From Lasioglossum baleicum (lineage: Eukaryota > Arthropoda > Insecta > Hymenoptera > Halictidae), in the NCBI RefSeq assembly GCF_051020765.1, contig NW_027469212.1, forward strand, positions 186,001 through 250,000: a DNA stretch of 64,000 bases, given 5' to 3'. The notes under the pieces were generated by a model that was not told the DNA's origin, searched no databases, and saw nothing but the letters and a program-made list of their open reading frames with translations. Below, one piece after another: positions 27,734 through 43,154 of this stretch. The first letter of the stretch is position 1, and each line of letters opens with the position of its first letter. Made by a program: the position numbers and the translations under genes.

Positions 27734-30428
27734 CGCTTAACGCATAACGCATAATGCAAAAGTCATAACGCATAACGCATAACGCATAGCCCATAACGCA
27801 CAACGCACAACGCACAACGCACAACGCACAACGCACAACGCACAACGCACAACGCACAACGCACAACGCACAACGCACAACGCACAACGCACAACGCACA
27901 ACGCACAACGCACAACGCACAACGCACAACGCACAACGCACAACGCACAACGCACAACGCACAACGCACAACGCACAACGCACAACGCACAACGCACAAC
28001 GCACAACGCATAACGCATAACGCACAACGCATAACGCATAACGCATAACGCATAACGCTTAACGCATAACGCATAATGCAAAAGTCATAACGCATAACGC
28101 ATAACGCATAACGCATAGCCCATAACGCATAACGCATAACGCATAACGCATAACGCATAACGCATAACGCATAACGCATAACGCATAACGCATAACGCAT
28201 AACGCATAACGCATAACGCATAACGCATAACGCATAACGCACAACGCACAACGCACAACGCACAACGCAGAACGCACAACGCACAACGCACAACGGACAA
28301 CGCACAACGCACAACGCACAACACACAACGCACAACGCACAACGCATAACGCATAACGCATAACGCATAACGCATAACGCATAACGCATAACGCATAACG
28401 CATAACGCATAATGCAAAAGTCATAACGCATAACGCATAACGCATAACGCATAGCCCATAACGCATAACACGTAGCGCATATCGCATAATGCATAACGCA
28501 TAACGCATAACGCATCACCCATAACGCAGAACGCATAACGCATAACGCATCACCCATAACGCAGAACGCATAACGCATAACGCATAACGCATAACGCATA
28601 ACGCATAACGCATAACGCATAACGCATAACGCATAACGCATAACGCACAACGCACAACGCACAACGCACAACGAACAACGAACAACGCACAACGCACAAC
28701 GCACAACGCACAACGCATAACGCATAACGCATAACGCATAACGCATAATGCATAACGCATAACGCATAACGCATAACGCATAACGCATAACGCATAACGC
28801 ATAACGCATAACGCATAACGCATAACGCATAACGCATAACGCATAACGCATAACGCATAACGCATAACGCATAACGCATAACGCATAACGCATAACGCAT
28901 AACGCATAACGCATAACGCATAACGCATAACGCATAACGCATAACGCATAACGCATAACGCATAACGCATAACGCATAACGCATAACGCATAACGCATAA
29001 CGCATAACGCATAACGCATAACGCATAACGCATAACGCATAACGCATAACGCATAACGCATAACGCATAACGCATAACGCATAACGCATAACGCATAACG
29101 CATAACGCATAACGCATAACGCATAACGCATAACGCATAACGCATAACGCATAACGCATAACGCATAACGCATAACGCATAACGCATAACGCATAACGCA
29201 TAACGCATAACGCATAACGCATAACGCATAACGCATAACGCATAACGCATAACGCATAACGCATAACGCATAACGCATAACGCATAACGCATAACGCATA
29301 ACGCATAACGCATAACGCATAACGCATAACGCACAACGCATAACGCATAACGCATAACGCATAACGCAAAAGTCATAACGCATAACGCATAACGCATAAC
29401 GCATAACGCATAACGCATAACGCATAACGCATAACGCATAACGCATAACGCATAACGCATAACGCATAACGCATAACGCATAACGCATAACGCATAACGC
29501 ATAACGCATAACGCATAACGCATAACGCATAACGCATAACGCATAACGCATAACGCATAACGCATAACGCATAACGCATAACGCATAACGCATAACGCAT
29601 AACGCACAACGCACAACGCACAACGCATAACGCATAACGCACAACGCATAACGCATAACGCATAACGCATAACGCATAACGCTTAACGCATAACGCATAA
29701 TGCAAAAGTCATAACGCATAACGCATAACGCATAACGCAGAACGCATAACGCATAACGCACAACGCATAACGCATAACGCATAACGCATAACGCATAACG
29801 CATAACGCATAACGCATAACGCATAACGCATAACGCATAACGCATAACGCATAACGCATAACGCATAACGCATAACGCATAACGCATAACGCATAACGCA
29901 TAACGCATAACGCATAACGCATAACGCATAACGCATAACGCATAACGCATAACGCATAACGCATAACGCATAACGCATAACGCATAACGCATAACGCATA
30001 ACGCATAACGCATAACGCATAACGCATAACGCATAACGCATAACGCGTAACGCGTAACGCATAACGCATTACGCATAACGCATAACGCATAACGCATAAC
30101 GCATAACGCATAACGCATAACGCATACCGCATAACGCATAACGCATAACGCATAACGCATAACGCATAACGCATAACGCATAACGCACAACGCACAACGC
30201 ACAACGCATAACGCATAACGCATAACGCATAACGCAAAAGTCATAACGCATAACGCATAACGCATAACGCATAACGCATAACGCATAACGCATAACGCAT
30301 AACGCATAACGCATAACGCATAACGCATAACGCATAACGCATAACGCATAACGCATAACGCATAACGCATAACGCATAACGCATAACGCATAACGCATAA
30401 CGCATAACGCATAGCCCATAACGCATAA
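27734..30428. repeat. Higher-order repeat H4 (type b, twin of H2, then extended)
   Basis: V1 block 27797-28006 (30 units), CGCAGAA in the second V1 tract, S at 28469, doubled T (28511, 28546), doubled CGAACAA: all type b. U0 runs unbroken at 28756-29329 (82 units), the longest I noted. Beyond that there is an additional CGCTTAA-K near 29681 and a V2 pair (30044-30057). 2,695 bp, 385 units. Confidence 0.83.
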
Positions 30429-32661
30429 CGCTTAACGCATAACGCATAATGCAAAAGTCATAACGCATAACGCATAACGCATAGCCCATAACGCACAACG
30501 CACAACGCACAACGCACAACGCACAACGCACAACGCACAACGCACAACGCACAACGCACAACGCACAACGCACAACGCACAACGCACAACGCACAACGCA
30601 CAACGCACAACGCACAACGCACAACGCACAACGCACAACGCACAACGCACAACGCACAACGCACAACGCACAACGCATAACGCATAACGCACAACGCATA
30701 ACGCATAACGCATAACGCATAACGCTTAACGCATAACGCATAATGCAAAAGTCATAACGCATAACGCATAACGCATAACGCATAGCCCATAACGCATAAC
30801 GCATAACGCATAACGCATAACGCATAACGCATAACGCATAACGCATAACGCATAACGCATAACGCATAACGCATAACGCATAACGCATAACGCAGGACGC
30901 ACAACGCACAACGCACAACGCACAACGCACAACGCACAACGCACAACGCACAACGCACAACGGACAACGCACAACGCACAACGCACAACGCACAACGCAC
31001 AACGCACAACGCACAACGCACAACGCACAACGCATAACGCATAACGCATAAAGCATAACGCATAACGCATAACGCATAACGCATAACGCATAATGCAAAA
31101 GTCATAACGCATAACGCATAACGCATAACGCATAGCCCATAACGCATAACACGTAGCGCATATCGCATAATGCATAACGCATAACGCATAACGCATCACC
31201 CATAACGCAGAACGCATAACGCATAACGCATAACGCATAACGCATAACGCATAACGCATAACGCATAACGCATAACGCATAACGCATAACGCATAACGCA
31301 CAACGCACAACGCACAACGCACAACGAACAACGCACAACGCACAACGCACAACGCACAACGCACAACGCATAACGCATAACGCATAACGCATAACGCATA
31401 ACGCATAACGCATAACGCATAACGCATAACGCATAACGCATAACGCATAACGCATAACGCATAACGCATAACGCATAACGCATAACGCATAACGCATAAC
31501 GCATAACGCATAACGCATAACGCATAACGCATAACGCATAACGCATAACGCATAACGCATAACGCATAACGCATAACGCATAACGCATAACGCATAACGC
31601 ATAACGCATAACGCATAACGCATAACGCATAACGCATAACGCATAACGCATAACGCATTACGCATAACGCATAACGCATAACGCATAACGCATAACGCAT
31701 AACGCATAACGCATAACGCATAACGCATAACGCATAACGCATAACGCATAACGCATAACGCATAACGCATAACGCATAACGCATAACGCGTAACGCGTAA
31801 CGCGTAACGCATAACGCATAACGCATAACGCATAACGCATAACGCATAACGCATAACGCATAACGCATAACGCATAACGCATAACGCATAACGCGTAACG
31901 CGTAACGCGTAACGCATAACGCATAACGCATAACGCATAACGCATAACGCACAACGCACAACGCACAACGCACAACGCACAACGCACAACGCACAACGCA
32001 CAACGCACAACGCACAACGCACAACGCACAACGCACAACGCACAACGCACAACGCACAACGCACAACGCACAACGCACAACGCACAACGCATAACGCATA
32101 ACGCACAACGCATAACGCATAACGCATAACGCATAACGCTTAACGCATAACGCATAATGCAAAAGTCATAACGCATAACGCATAACGCATAACGCATAGC
32201 CCATAACGCATAACGCATAACGCATAACGCATAACGCATAACGCATAACGCATAACGCATAACGCATAACGCATAACGCATAACGCATAACGCATAACGC
32301 ATAACGCTTAACGCATAACGCATAATGCAAAAGTCATAACGCATAACGCATAACGCATAACGCATAGCCCATAACGCATAACGCATAACGCATAACGCAT
32401 AACGCATAACGCATAACGCATAACGCATAACGCATAACGCATAACGCATAACGCATAACGCAGGACGCACAACGCACAACGCACAACGCACAACGCACAA
32501 CGCACAACGCACAACGCACAACGCACAACGGACAACGCACAACGCACAACGCACAACGCACAACGCACAACGCACAACGCACAACGCACGACGCACAACG
32601 CATAACGCATAACGCATAACGCATAACGCATAACGCATAACGCATAACGCATAACGCATAA

Positions 32662-33179
32662 TGCAAAAGTCATAACGCATAACGCATAACGCATAACGCA
32701 TAGCCCATAACGCATAACACGTAGCGCATATCGCATAATGCATAACGCATAACGCATAACGCATCACCCATAACGCAGAACGCATAACGCATAACGCATA
32801 ACGCATAACGCATAACGCATAACGCATAACGCATAACGCATAACGCATAACGCATAACGCATAACGCATAACGCATAACGCACAACGCACAACGCACAAC
32901 GCACAACGAACAACGCTCAACGCACAACGCACAACGCACAACGCACAACGCATAACGCATAACGCATAGCCCATAACGCATAACACGTAGCGCATATCGC
33001 ATAATGCATAACGCATAACGCATAACGCATCACCCATAACGCAGAACGCATAACGCATAACGCATAACGCATAACGCATAACGCATAACGCATAACGCAT
33101 AACGCATAACGCATAACGCATAACGCATAACGCATAACGCACAACGCACAACGCACAACGCACAACGAACAACGCTCAA
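32662..33179. repeat. ~0.26 kb tandem duplication of an S block with private CGCTCAA
   Basis: S at 32718 and 32984 (266 bp, 38 units apart). Each is followed by T, CGCAGAA, U0, V1, CGAACAA and then CGCTCAA (32914-32920 and 33173-33179), a unit I see nowhere else. The private unit shows the duplication is local and recent relative to the other S copies. Confidence 0.83.
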
Positions 33180-33529
33180 CGCACAACGCACAACGCACAA
33201 CGCACAACGCATAACGCATAACGCATAACGCATAACGCATAACGCATAACGCATAACGCATAACGCATAACGCATAACGCATAACGCATAACGCATAACG
33301 CATAACGCATAACGCATAACGCATAACGCATAACGCATAACGCATAACGCATAACGCATAACGCATAACGCATAACGCATAACGCATAACGCATAACGCA
33401 TAACGCATAACGCATAACGCATAACGCATAACGCATAACGCATAACGCATAACGCATAACGCATAACGCATAACGCATAACGCATAACGCATAACGCATA
33501 ACGCATAACGCATAACGCATAACGCATAA

Positions 33530-33665
33530 CGAATAACGCATACCGCATAACGCATAACGCATAACGCATAACGCATAACGCATAACGCATAACGCATAAC
33601 GCATAACGCATAACGCATATCGCATAACGCATAACGCATAACGCATAACGAATAACGCATATCGC
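33530..33665. repeat. Isolated patch of left-domain variants
   Basis: CGAATAA then CGCATAC, a U0 run, CGCATAT, four U0, CGAATAA and CGCATAT: the same order as at about 3083-3212, 30 kb to the left. The surrounding right-hand arrays lack CGAATAA in U0 context. The patch sits inside H5 in perfect heptamer phase. Confidence 0.82.
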
Positions 33666-34096
33666 ATAACGCATAACGCATAACGCATAACGCATAACGC
33701 ATAACGCATAACGCATAACGCATAACGCATAACGCATAACGCATAACGCATAACGCATAACGCATAGCGCATAACGCATAACGCATAACGCATAACGCAT
33801 AACGCATAACGCATAACGCATAACGCATAACGCATAACGCATAACGCATAACGCATAACGCATAACGCATAACGCATAACGCATAACGCATAACGCATAA
33901 CGCATAACGCATAACGCATAACGCATAACGCATAACGCATAACGCATAACGCATAACGCATAACGCATAACGCATAACGCATAACGCATAACGCATAACG
34001 CATAACGCATAACGCATAACGCATAACGCATAACGCATAACGCATAACGCATAACGCATAACGCATAACGCATAACGCATAGCCCATAACGCATAA

Positions 34097-35706
34097 CGCT
34101 TAACGCATAACGCATAATGCAAAAGTCATAACGCATAACGCATAACGCATAGCCCATAACGCACAACGCACAACGCACAACGCACAACGCACAACGCACA
34201 ACGCACAACGCACAACGCACAACGCACAACGCACAACGCACAACGCACAACGCACAACGCACAACGCACAACGCACAACGCACAACGCACAACGCACAAC
34301 GCACAACGCACAACGCACAACGCACAACGCACAACGCACAACGCACAACGCACAACGCACAACGCACAACGCACAACGCATAACGCATAACGCACAACGC
34401 ATAACGCATAACGCATAACGCATAACGCTTAACGCATAACGCATAATGCAAAAGTCATAACGCATAACGCATAACGCATAACGCATAGCCCATAACGCAT
34501 AACGCATAACGCATAACGCATAACGCATAACGCATAACGCATAACGCATAACGCATAACGCATAACGCATAACGCAGGACGCACAACGCACAACGCACAA
34601 CGCACAACGCACAACGCACAACGCACAACGCACAACGCACAACGCACAACGGACAACGCACAACGCACAACGCACAACGCACAACGCACAACGCACAACG
34701 CACAACGCACAACGCACAACGCATAACGCATAACGCATAACGCATAACGCATAACGCATAACGCATAACGCATAACGCATAATGCAAAAGTCATAACGCA
34801 TAACGCATAACGCATAACGCATAGCCCATAACGCATAACACGTAGCGCATATCGCATAATGCATAACGCATAACGCATAACGCATCACCCATAACGCAGA
34901 ACGCATAACGCATAACGCATAACGCATAACGCATAACGCATAACGCATAACGCATAACGCATAACGCATAACGCATAACGCATAACGCATAACGCACAAC
35001 GCACAACGCACAACGCACAACGAACAACGCACAACGCACAACGCACAACGCACAACGCACAACGCATAACGCATAACGCATAACGCATAACGCATAACGC
35101 ATAACGCATAACGCATAACGCATAACGCATAACGCATAACGCATAACGCATAACGCATAACGCATAACGCATAACGCATAACGCATAACGCATAACGCAT
35201 AACGCATAACGCATAACGCATAACGCATAACGCATAACGCATAACGCATAACGCATAACGCATAACGCATAACGCATAACGCATAACGCATAACGCATAA
35301 CGCATAACGCATAACGCATAACGCATAACGCATAACGCATAACGCATAACGCATAACGCATAACGCATAACGCATAACGCATAACGCATAACGCATAACG
35401 CATAACGCATAACGCATAACGCATAACGCATAACGCATAACGCATAACGCATAACGCATAACGCATAACGCATAACGCATAACGCATAACGCATAACGCA
35501 TAACGCATAACGCATAACGCATAACGCATTACGCATAACGCACAACGCACAACGCACAACGCATAACGCATAACGCATAACGCAAAAGTCATAACGCATA
35601 ACGCATAACGCATAACGCATAACGCATAACGCATAACGCATAACGCATAACGCATAACGCATAACGCATAACGCATAACGCATAACGCATAGCCCATAAC
35701 GCATAA
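34097..35706. repeat. Higher-order repeat H6 (type a)
   Basis: V1 block 34160-34376 (31 units, the longest opening block), S at 34839, U0 at 35063-35524 (66 units), one CGCATTA (35525) and K' near 35581. 1,610 bp, 230 units, the shortest of the series. Confidence 0.84.
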
Positions 35707-37701
35707 CGCTTAACGCATAACGCATAATGCAAAAGTCATAACGCATAACGCATAACGCATAGCCCATAACGCACAACGCACAACGCACAACGCACAAGGC
35801 ACAACGCACAACGCACAACGCACAACGCACAACGCACAACGCACAACGCACAACGCACAACGCACAACGCACAACGCACAACGCACAACGCACAACGCAC
35901 AACGCACAACGCACAACGCACAACGCACAACGCATAACGCATAACGCACAACGCATAACGCATAACGCATAACGCATAACGCTTAACGCATAACGCATAA
36001 TGCAAAAGTCATAACGCATAACGCATAACGCATAACGCATAGCCCATAACGCATAACGCATAACGCATAACGCATAACGCATAACGCATAACGCAGGACG
36101 CACAACGCACAACGCACAACGCACAACGCACAACGCACAACGCACAACGCACAACGGACAACGCACAACGCACAACGCACAACGCACAACGCACAACGCA
36201 CAACGCATAACGCATAACGCATAACGCATAACGCATAACGCATAACGCATAACGCATAACGCATAATGCAAAAGTCATAACGCATAACGCATAACGCATA
36301 ACGCATAGCCCATAACGCATAACACGTAGCGCATATCGCATAATGCATAACGCATAACGCATAACGCATCACCCATAACGCAGAACGCATAACGCATAAC
36401 GCATAACGCATAACGCATAACGCATAACGCATAACGCATAACGCATAACGCATAACGCATAACGCATAACGCATAACGCATAACGCATAACGCATAACGC
36501 ACAACGCACAACGCACAACGCACAACGAACAACGCACAACGCACAACGCACAACGCACAACGCATAACGCATAACGCATAACGCATAATGCATAACGCAT
36601 AACGCATAACGCATAACGCATAACGCATAACGCATAACGCATAACGCATAACGCATAACGCATAACGCATAACGCATAACGCATAACGCATAACGCATAA
36701 CGCATAACGCATAACGCATAACGCATAACGCATAACGCATAACGCATAACGCATAACGCATAACGCATAACGCATAACGCATAACGCATAACGCATAACG
36801 CATAACGCATAACGCATAACGCATAACGCATAACGCATAACGCATAACGCATAACGCATAACGCATAACGCATAGCGCATAACGCATAACGCATAACGCA
36901 TAACGCATAACGCATAACGCACAACGCATAACGCATAACGCATAACGCATAACGCAAAAGTCATAACGCATAACGCATAACGCATAACGCATAACGCATA
37001 ACGCATAACGCATAACGCATAACGCATAACGCATAACGCATAACGCATAACGCATAACGCATAACGCATAACGCATAACGCATAACGCATAACGCATAAC
37101 GCATAACGCATAACGCATAACGCATAACGCATAACGCATAACGCATAACGCATAACGCATAACGCATAACGCATAACGCATAACGCATAACGCATAACGC
37201 ATAACGCATAACGCATAACGCATAACGCATAACGCATAACGCATAACGCATAACGCATAACGCATAACGCATAACGCATAACGCATAACGCATAACGCAT
37301 AACGCATAACGCATAACGCATAACGCATAACGCATAACGCATAACGCATAACGCATAACGCATAACGCATAACGCATAACGCATAACGCATAACGCATAA
37401 CGCATACCGCATAACGCATAACGCATAACGCATAACGCATAACGCATAACGCATAACGCATAACGCATAACGCACAACGCACAACGCACAACGCATAACG
37501 CATAACGCATAACGCATAACGCAAAAGTCATAACGCATAACGCATAACGCATAACGCATAACGCATAACGCATAACGCATAACGCATAACGCATAACGCA
37601 TAACGCATAACGCATAACGCATAACGCATAACGCATAACGCATAACGCATAACGCATAACGCATAACGCATAACGCATAACGCATAGCCCATAACGCATA
37701 A
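35707..37701. repeat. Higher-order repeat H7 (type a)
   Basis: V1 block 35770-35930 (23 units) with one GGCACAA (35798-35804). S at 36323. A CGCATAG near 36873, K' near 36953 and CGCATAC near 37406 recall H1 and H3. 1,995 bp, 285 units. Confidence 0.84.
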
Positions 37702-39892
37702 CGCTTAACGCATAATGCAAAAGTCATAACGCATAACGCATAACGCATAGCCCATAACGCACAACGCACAACGCACAACGCACAACGCACAACGCACAAC
37801 GCACAACGCACAACGCACAACGCACAACGCACAACGCACAACGCACAACGCACAACGCACAACGCACAACGCACAACGCATAACGCACAACGCATAACGC
37901 ATAACGCATAACGCATAACGCTTAACGCATAACGCATAATGCAAAAGTCATAACGCATAACGCATAACGCATAACGCATAGCCCATAACGCATAACGCAT
38001 AACGCATAACGCATAACGCATAACGCATAACGCATAACGCATAACGCATAACGCATAACGCATAACGCATAACGCAGGACGCACAACGCACAACGCACAA
38101 CGCACAACGCAGAACGCACAACGCACAACGCACAACGGACAACGCACAACGCACAACGCACAACACACAACGCACAACGCACAACGCATAACGCATAACG
38201 CATAACGCATAACGCATAACGCATAACGCATAACGCATAACGCATAATGCAAAAGTCATAACGCATAACGCATAACGCATAGCCCATAACGCATAACACG
38301 TAGCGCATATCGCATAATGCATAACGCATAACGCATAACGCATCACCCATAACGCAGAACGCATAACGCATAACGCATCACCCATAACGCAGAACGCATA
38401 ACGCATAACGCATAACGCATAACGCATAACGCATAACGCATAACGCAGAACGCACAACGCACAACGCACAACGCACAACGAACAACGCACAACGCACAAC
38501 GCACAACGCACAACGCATAACGCATAACGCATAACGCATAATGCATAACGCATAACGCATAACGCATAACGCATAACGCAAAAGTCATAACGCATAACGC
38601 ATAACGCATAACGCATAACGCATAACGCATAACGCATAACGCATAACGCATAACGCATAACGCATAACGCATAACGCATAACGCATAACGCATAACGCAT
38701 AACGCATAACGCATAACGCATAACGCATAACGCATAACGCATAACGCATAACGCATAACGCATAACGCATAACGCATAACGCATAACGCATAACGCATAA
38801 CGCATAACGCATAACGCATAACGCATAACGCATAACGCATAACGCATAACGCATAACGCATAACGCATAACGCACAACGCACAACGCACAACGCATAACG
38901 CATAACGCACAACGCATAACGCATAACGCATAACGCATAACGCTTAACGCATAACGCATAATGCAAAAGTCATAACGCATAACGCATAACGCATAACGCA
39001 GAACGCATAACGCATAACGCACAACGCATAACGCATAACGCATAACGCATAACGCATAACGCATAACGCATAACGCATAACGCATAACGCATAACGCATA
39101 ACGCATAACGCATATCGCATAACGCAAAAGTCATAACGCATAACGCATAACGCATAAAGCATAACGCATAACGCATAACGCATAACGCATAACGCATAAC
39201 GCATAACGCATAACGCATAACGCATAACGCATAACGCATAACGCATAACGCATAACGCATAACGCATAACGCATAACGCATAACGCATAACGCATAACGC
39301 ATAACGCATAACGCATAACGCATAACGCATAACGCATAACGCATAACGCATAACGCATAACGCATAACGCATAACGCATAACGCATAACGCATAACGCAT
39401 AACGCATAACGCATAACGCATAACGCATAACGCATAACGCATAACGCATAACGCATAACGCATAACGCATAACGCATAACGCATAACGCGTAACGCGTAA
39501 CGCGTAACGCATAACGCATAACGCATAACGCATAACGCATAACGCATAACGCATAACGCATAACGCATAACGCATAACGCATACCGCATAACGCATAACG
39601 CATAACGCATAACGCATAACGCATAACGCATAACGCATAACGCATAACGCACAACGCACAACGCACAACGCATAACGCATAACGCATAACGCATAACGCA
39701 AAAGTCATAACGCATAACGCATAACGCATAACGCATAACGCATAACGCATAACGCATAACGCATAACGCATAACGCATAACGCATAACGCATAACGCATA
39801 ACGCATAACGCATAACGCATAACGCATAACGCATAACGCATAACGCATAACGCATAACGCATAACGCATAACGCATAGCCCATAACGCATAA
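37702..39892. repeat. Higher-order repeat H8 (type b)
   Basis: The anchor is one U0 shorter than in the other eight repeats (V1 block starts 56 bp after CGCTTAA), and the V1 block has 17 units (37758-37876). CGCAGAA in the second V1 tract and a doubled T (38339, 38374) make it type b. S at 38297; V2 triplet at 39487-39507. 2,191 bp, 313 units. Confidence 0.83.
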
Positions 39893-41236
39893 CGCTTAAC
39901 GCATAACGCATAATGCAAAAGTCATAACGCATAACGCATAACGCATAGCCCATAACGCACAACGCACAACGCACAACGCACAACGCACAACGCACAACGC
40001 ACAACGCACAACGCACAACGCACAACGCACAACGCACAACGCACAACGCACAACGCACAACGCACAACGCACAACGCACAACGCACAACGCACAACGCAC
40101 AACGCACAACGCACAACGCACAACGCACAACGCACAACGCACAACGCACAACGCATAACGCATAACGCACAACGCATAACGCATAACGCATAACGCATAA
40201 CGCTTAACGCATAACGCATAATGCAAAAGTCATAACGCATAACGCATAACGCATAACGCATAGCCCATAACGCATAACGCATAACGCATAACGCATAACG
40301 CATAACGCATAACGCATAACGCATAACGCATAACGCATAACGCATAACGCAGGACGCACAACGCACAACGCACAACGCACAACGCACAACGCACAACGCA
40401 CAACGCACAACGCACAACGGACAACGCACAACGCACAACGCACAACGCACAACGCACAACGCACAACGCACAACGCACAACGCACAACGCACAACGCATA
40501 ACGCATAACGCATAACGCATAACGCATAACGCATAACGCATAACGCATAACGCATAATGCAAAAGTCATAACGCATAACGCATAACGCATAACGCATAGC
40601 CCATAACGCATAACACGTAGCGCATATCGCATAATGCATAACGCATAACGCATAACGCATCACCCATAACGCAGAACGCATAACGCATAACGCATAACGC
40701 ATAACGCATAACGCATAACGCATAACGCATAACGCATAACGCATAACGCATAACGCATAACGCACAACGCACAACGCACAACGCACAACGAACAACGCAC
40801 AACGCACAACGCACAACGCACAACGCACAACGCACAACGCATAACGCATAACGCATAACGCATAACGCATAACGCATAACGCATAACGCATAACGCATAA
40901 CGCATAACGCATAACGCATAACGCATAACGCATAACGCATAACGCATAACGCATAACGCATAACGCATAACGCATAACGCATAACGCATAACGCATAACG
41001 CATAACGCATAACGCATAACGCATAACGCATAACGCATAACGCATAACGCATAACGCATAACGCATAACGCATAACGCATAACGCATAACGCATAACGCA
41101 TAACGCATAACGCATAACGCATAACGCATAACGCATAACGCATAACGCATAACGCATAACGCATAACGCATAACGCATAACGCATAACGCATAACGCATA
41201 ACGCATAACGCATAACGCATAACGCATAACGCATTA
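39893..41236. repeat. Higher-order repeat H9 (last of the series)
   Basis: V1 block 39956-40151 (28 units) 63 bp after CGCTTAA. CGCAGGA and CGGACAA in the second V1 tract, S at 40614, CGAACAA, then U0 to a CGCATTA at 41230-41236. No further V1 block of this type with a K-P leader follows, so the H series ends here. Confidence 0.8.
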
Positions 41237-42126
41237 CGCATAACGCATAACGCATAACGCATAACGCATAACGCATAACGCATAACGCATAACGCATAAC
41301 GCATAACGCATAACGCATAACGCATAACGCATAACGCATAACGCATAACGCATAACGCATAACGCATAACGCATAACGCATAACGCATAACGCATAACGC
41401 ATAACGCATAACGCATAACGCATAACGCATAACGCATAACGCATAACGCATAACGCATAACGCATAACGCATAACGCATAACGCATAACGCATAACGCAT
41501 AACGCACAACGCACAACGCACAACGCACAACGCACAACGCACAACGCACAACGCACAACGCACAACGCACAACGCACAACGCACGACGCACGACGCATAA
41601 CGCATAACGCATAACGCATAACGCATAACGCATAACGCATAACGCATAACGCATAACGCATAACGCATAACGCACAACGCACAACGCACAACGCATAACG
41701 CATAACGCATAACGCATAACGCATAACGCATAACGCATAGCCCATAACGCATAACGCATAACGCATAATGCATAACGCATAACGCATAACGCATAACGCA
41801 TAACGCATAACGCATAACGCATAACGCATAACGCAGGACGCACAACGCACAACGCACAACGCACAACGCACAACGCACAACGCACAACGCACAACGCACA
41901 ACGCACAACGGACAACGCACAACGCACAACGCACAACGCACAACGCACAACGCACAACGCACAACGCATAACGCATAACGCATAACGCATAACGCATAAC
42001 GCATAACGCATAACGCATAATGCAAAAGTCATAACGCATAACGCATAACGCATAACGCATAGCCCATAACGCATAACACGTAGCGCATATCGCATAATGC
42101 ATAACGCATAACCCATAACGCAGAAC
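41237..42126. repeat. U0, V1/V3 tract and X module copy 2
   Basis: U0, then 11 V1 (41503-41579) closed by two V3 (41580-41593), a V1 triplet, P, TGCATAA, CGCAGGA (41832), CGGACAA (41909) and S (42077). After S the T unit is eroded: CGCATCA is missing and CCCATAA follows U0 directly. Confidence 0.8.
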
Positions 42127-42783
42127 GCATAACGCATAACGCATAACGCATAACGCATAACGCATAACGCATAACGCATAACGCATAACGCATAACGCAT
42201 AACGCATAACGCACAACGCACAACGCACAACGCACAACGAACAACGCACAACGCACAACGCACAACGCACAACGCATAACGCATAACGCATAACGCATAA
42301 TGCATAACGCATAACGCATAACGCATAACGCATAACGCATAACGCATAACGCATAACGCATAACGCATAACGCATAACGCATAACACATAACGCATAACG
42401 CATAACGCATAACGCATAACGCATAACGCATAACGCATAACGCATAACGCATAACGCATAACGCATAACGCATAACGCATAACGCATAACGCATAACGCA
42501 TAACGCATAACGCATAACGCATAACGCATAACGCATAACGCATACCGCATAACGCATAACGCATAACGCATAACGCATAACGCATAACGCATAACGCATA
42601 ACGCATAACGCATAACGCATAACGCATAACGCATAACGCATAACGCACAACGCATAACGCATAACGCATAACGCATAACGCAAAAGTCATAACGCATAAC
42701 GCATAACGCATAACGCATAACGCATAACGCATAACGCATAACGCATAACGCATAACGCATAACGCATAACGCATAACGCATAA

Positions 42784-43154
42784 GGCATAACGCACAACGC
42801 ACAACGCACAACGCATAACGCATAACGCACAACGCATAACGCATAACGCATAACGCATAACGCTTAACGCATAACGCATAATGCAAAAGTCATAACGCAT
42901 AACGCATAGCCCATAACGCATAACGCATAACGCATAACGCATAACGCATAACGCATAACGCATAACGCATAACGCACAACGCATAACGCATAACGCATAA
43001 CGCATAACGCAAAAGTCATAACGCATAACGCATAACGCATAACGCATAACACATAACGCATAACGCATAACGCATAACGCATAACGCATAACGCATAACG
43101 CATAACCCATAACGCATAACGCATAACGCATACCGCATAACGCATAACGCATAC
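42784..43154. repeat. Y module, copy 1 of 7
   Basis: Y is GGCATAA, three V1 (two in copies 3 and 5), two U0, V1, four U0, CGCTTAA, two U0, K, U0, P, U0, V1, U0, K', U0, CACATAA, U0 and two CGCATAC exactly 21 bp apart. Copies start at 42784, 44352, 47033, 50998, 56818, 60353 and 63866; GGCATAA in U0 otherwise occurs only near 20459. Here the CGCATAC pair is at 43127 and 43148. Confidence 0.82.

Larger units (their letters stand above)
30429..34096. repeat. Higher-order repeat H5 (expanded, composite)
   Basis: V1 block 30492-30673 (26 units) and S at 31150, then extra material: V2 triplets (31787-31807, 31892-31912), a second V1 tract (31948-32087, 20 units), two more anchors (32137, 32305), tandem S blocks (32718, 32984) and a left-domain patch at 33530. 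Length 3,668 bp (524 units), about twice the others, as expected if two units fused and gained insertions. Confidence 0.8.

Noticed and set aside
22293..40151. Regularly spaced V1 blocks resembling a CRISPR array
   Set aside because: There are no unique spacers: both blocks and intervals consist of the same heptamer. The blocks are hundreds of bases long and no cas gene is present.
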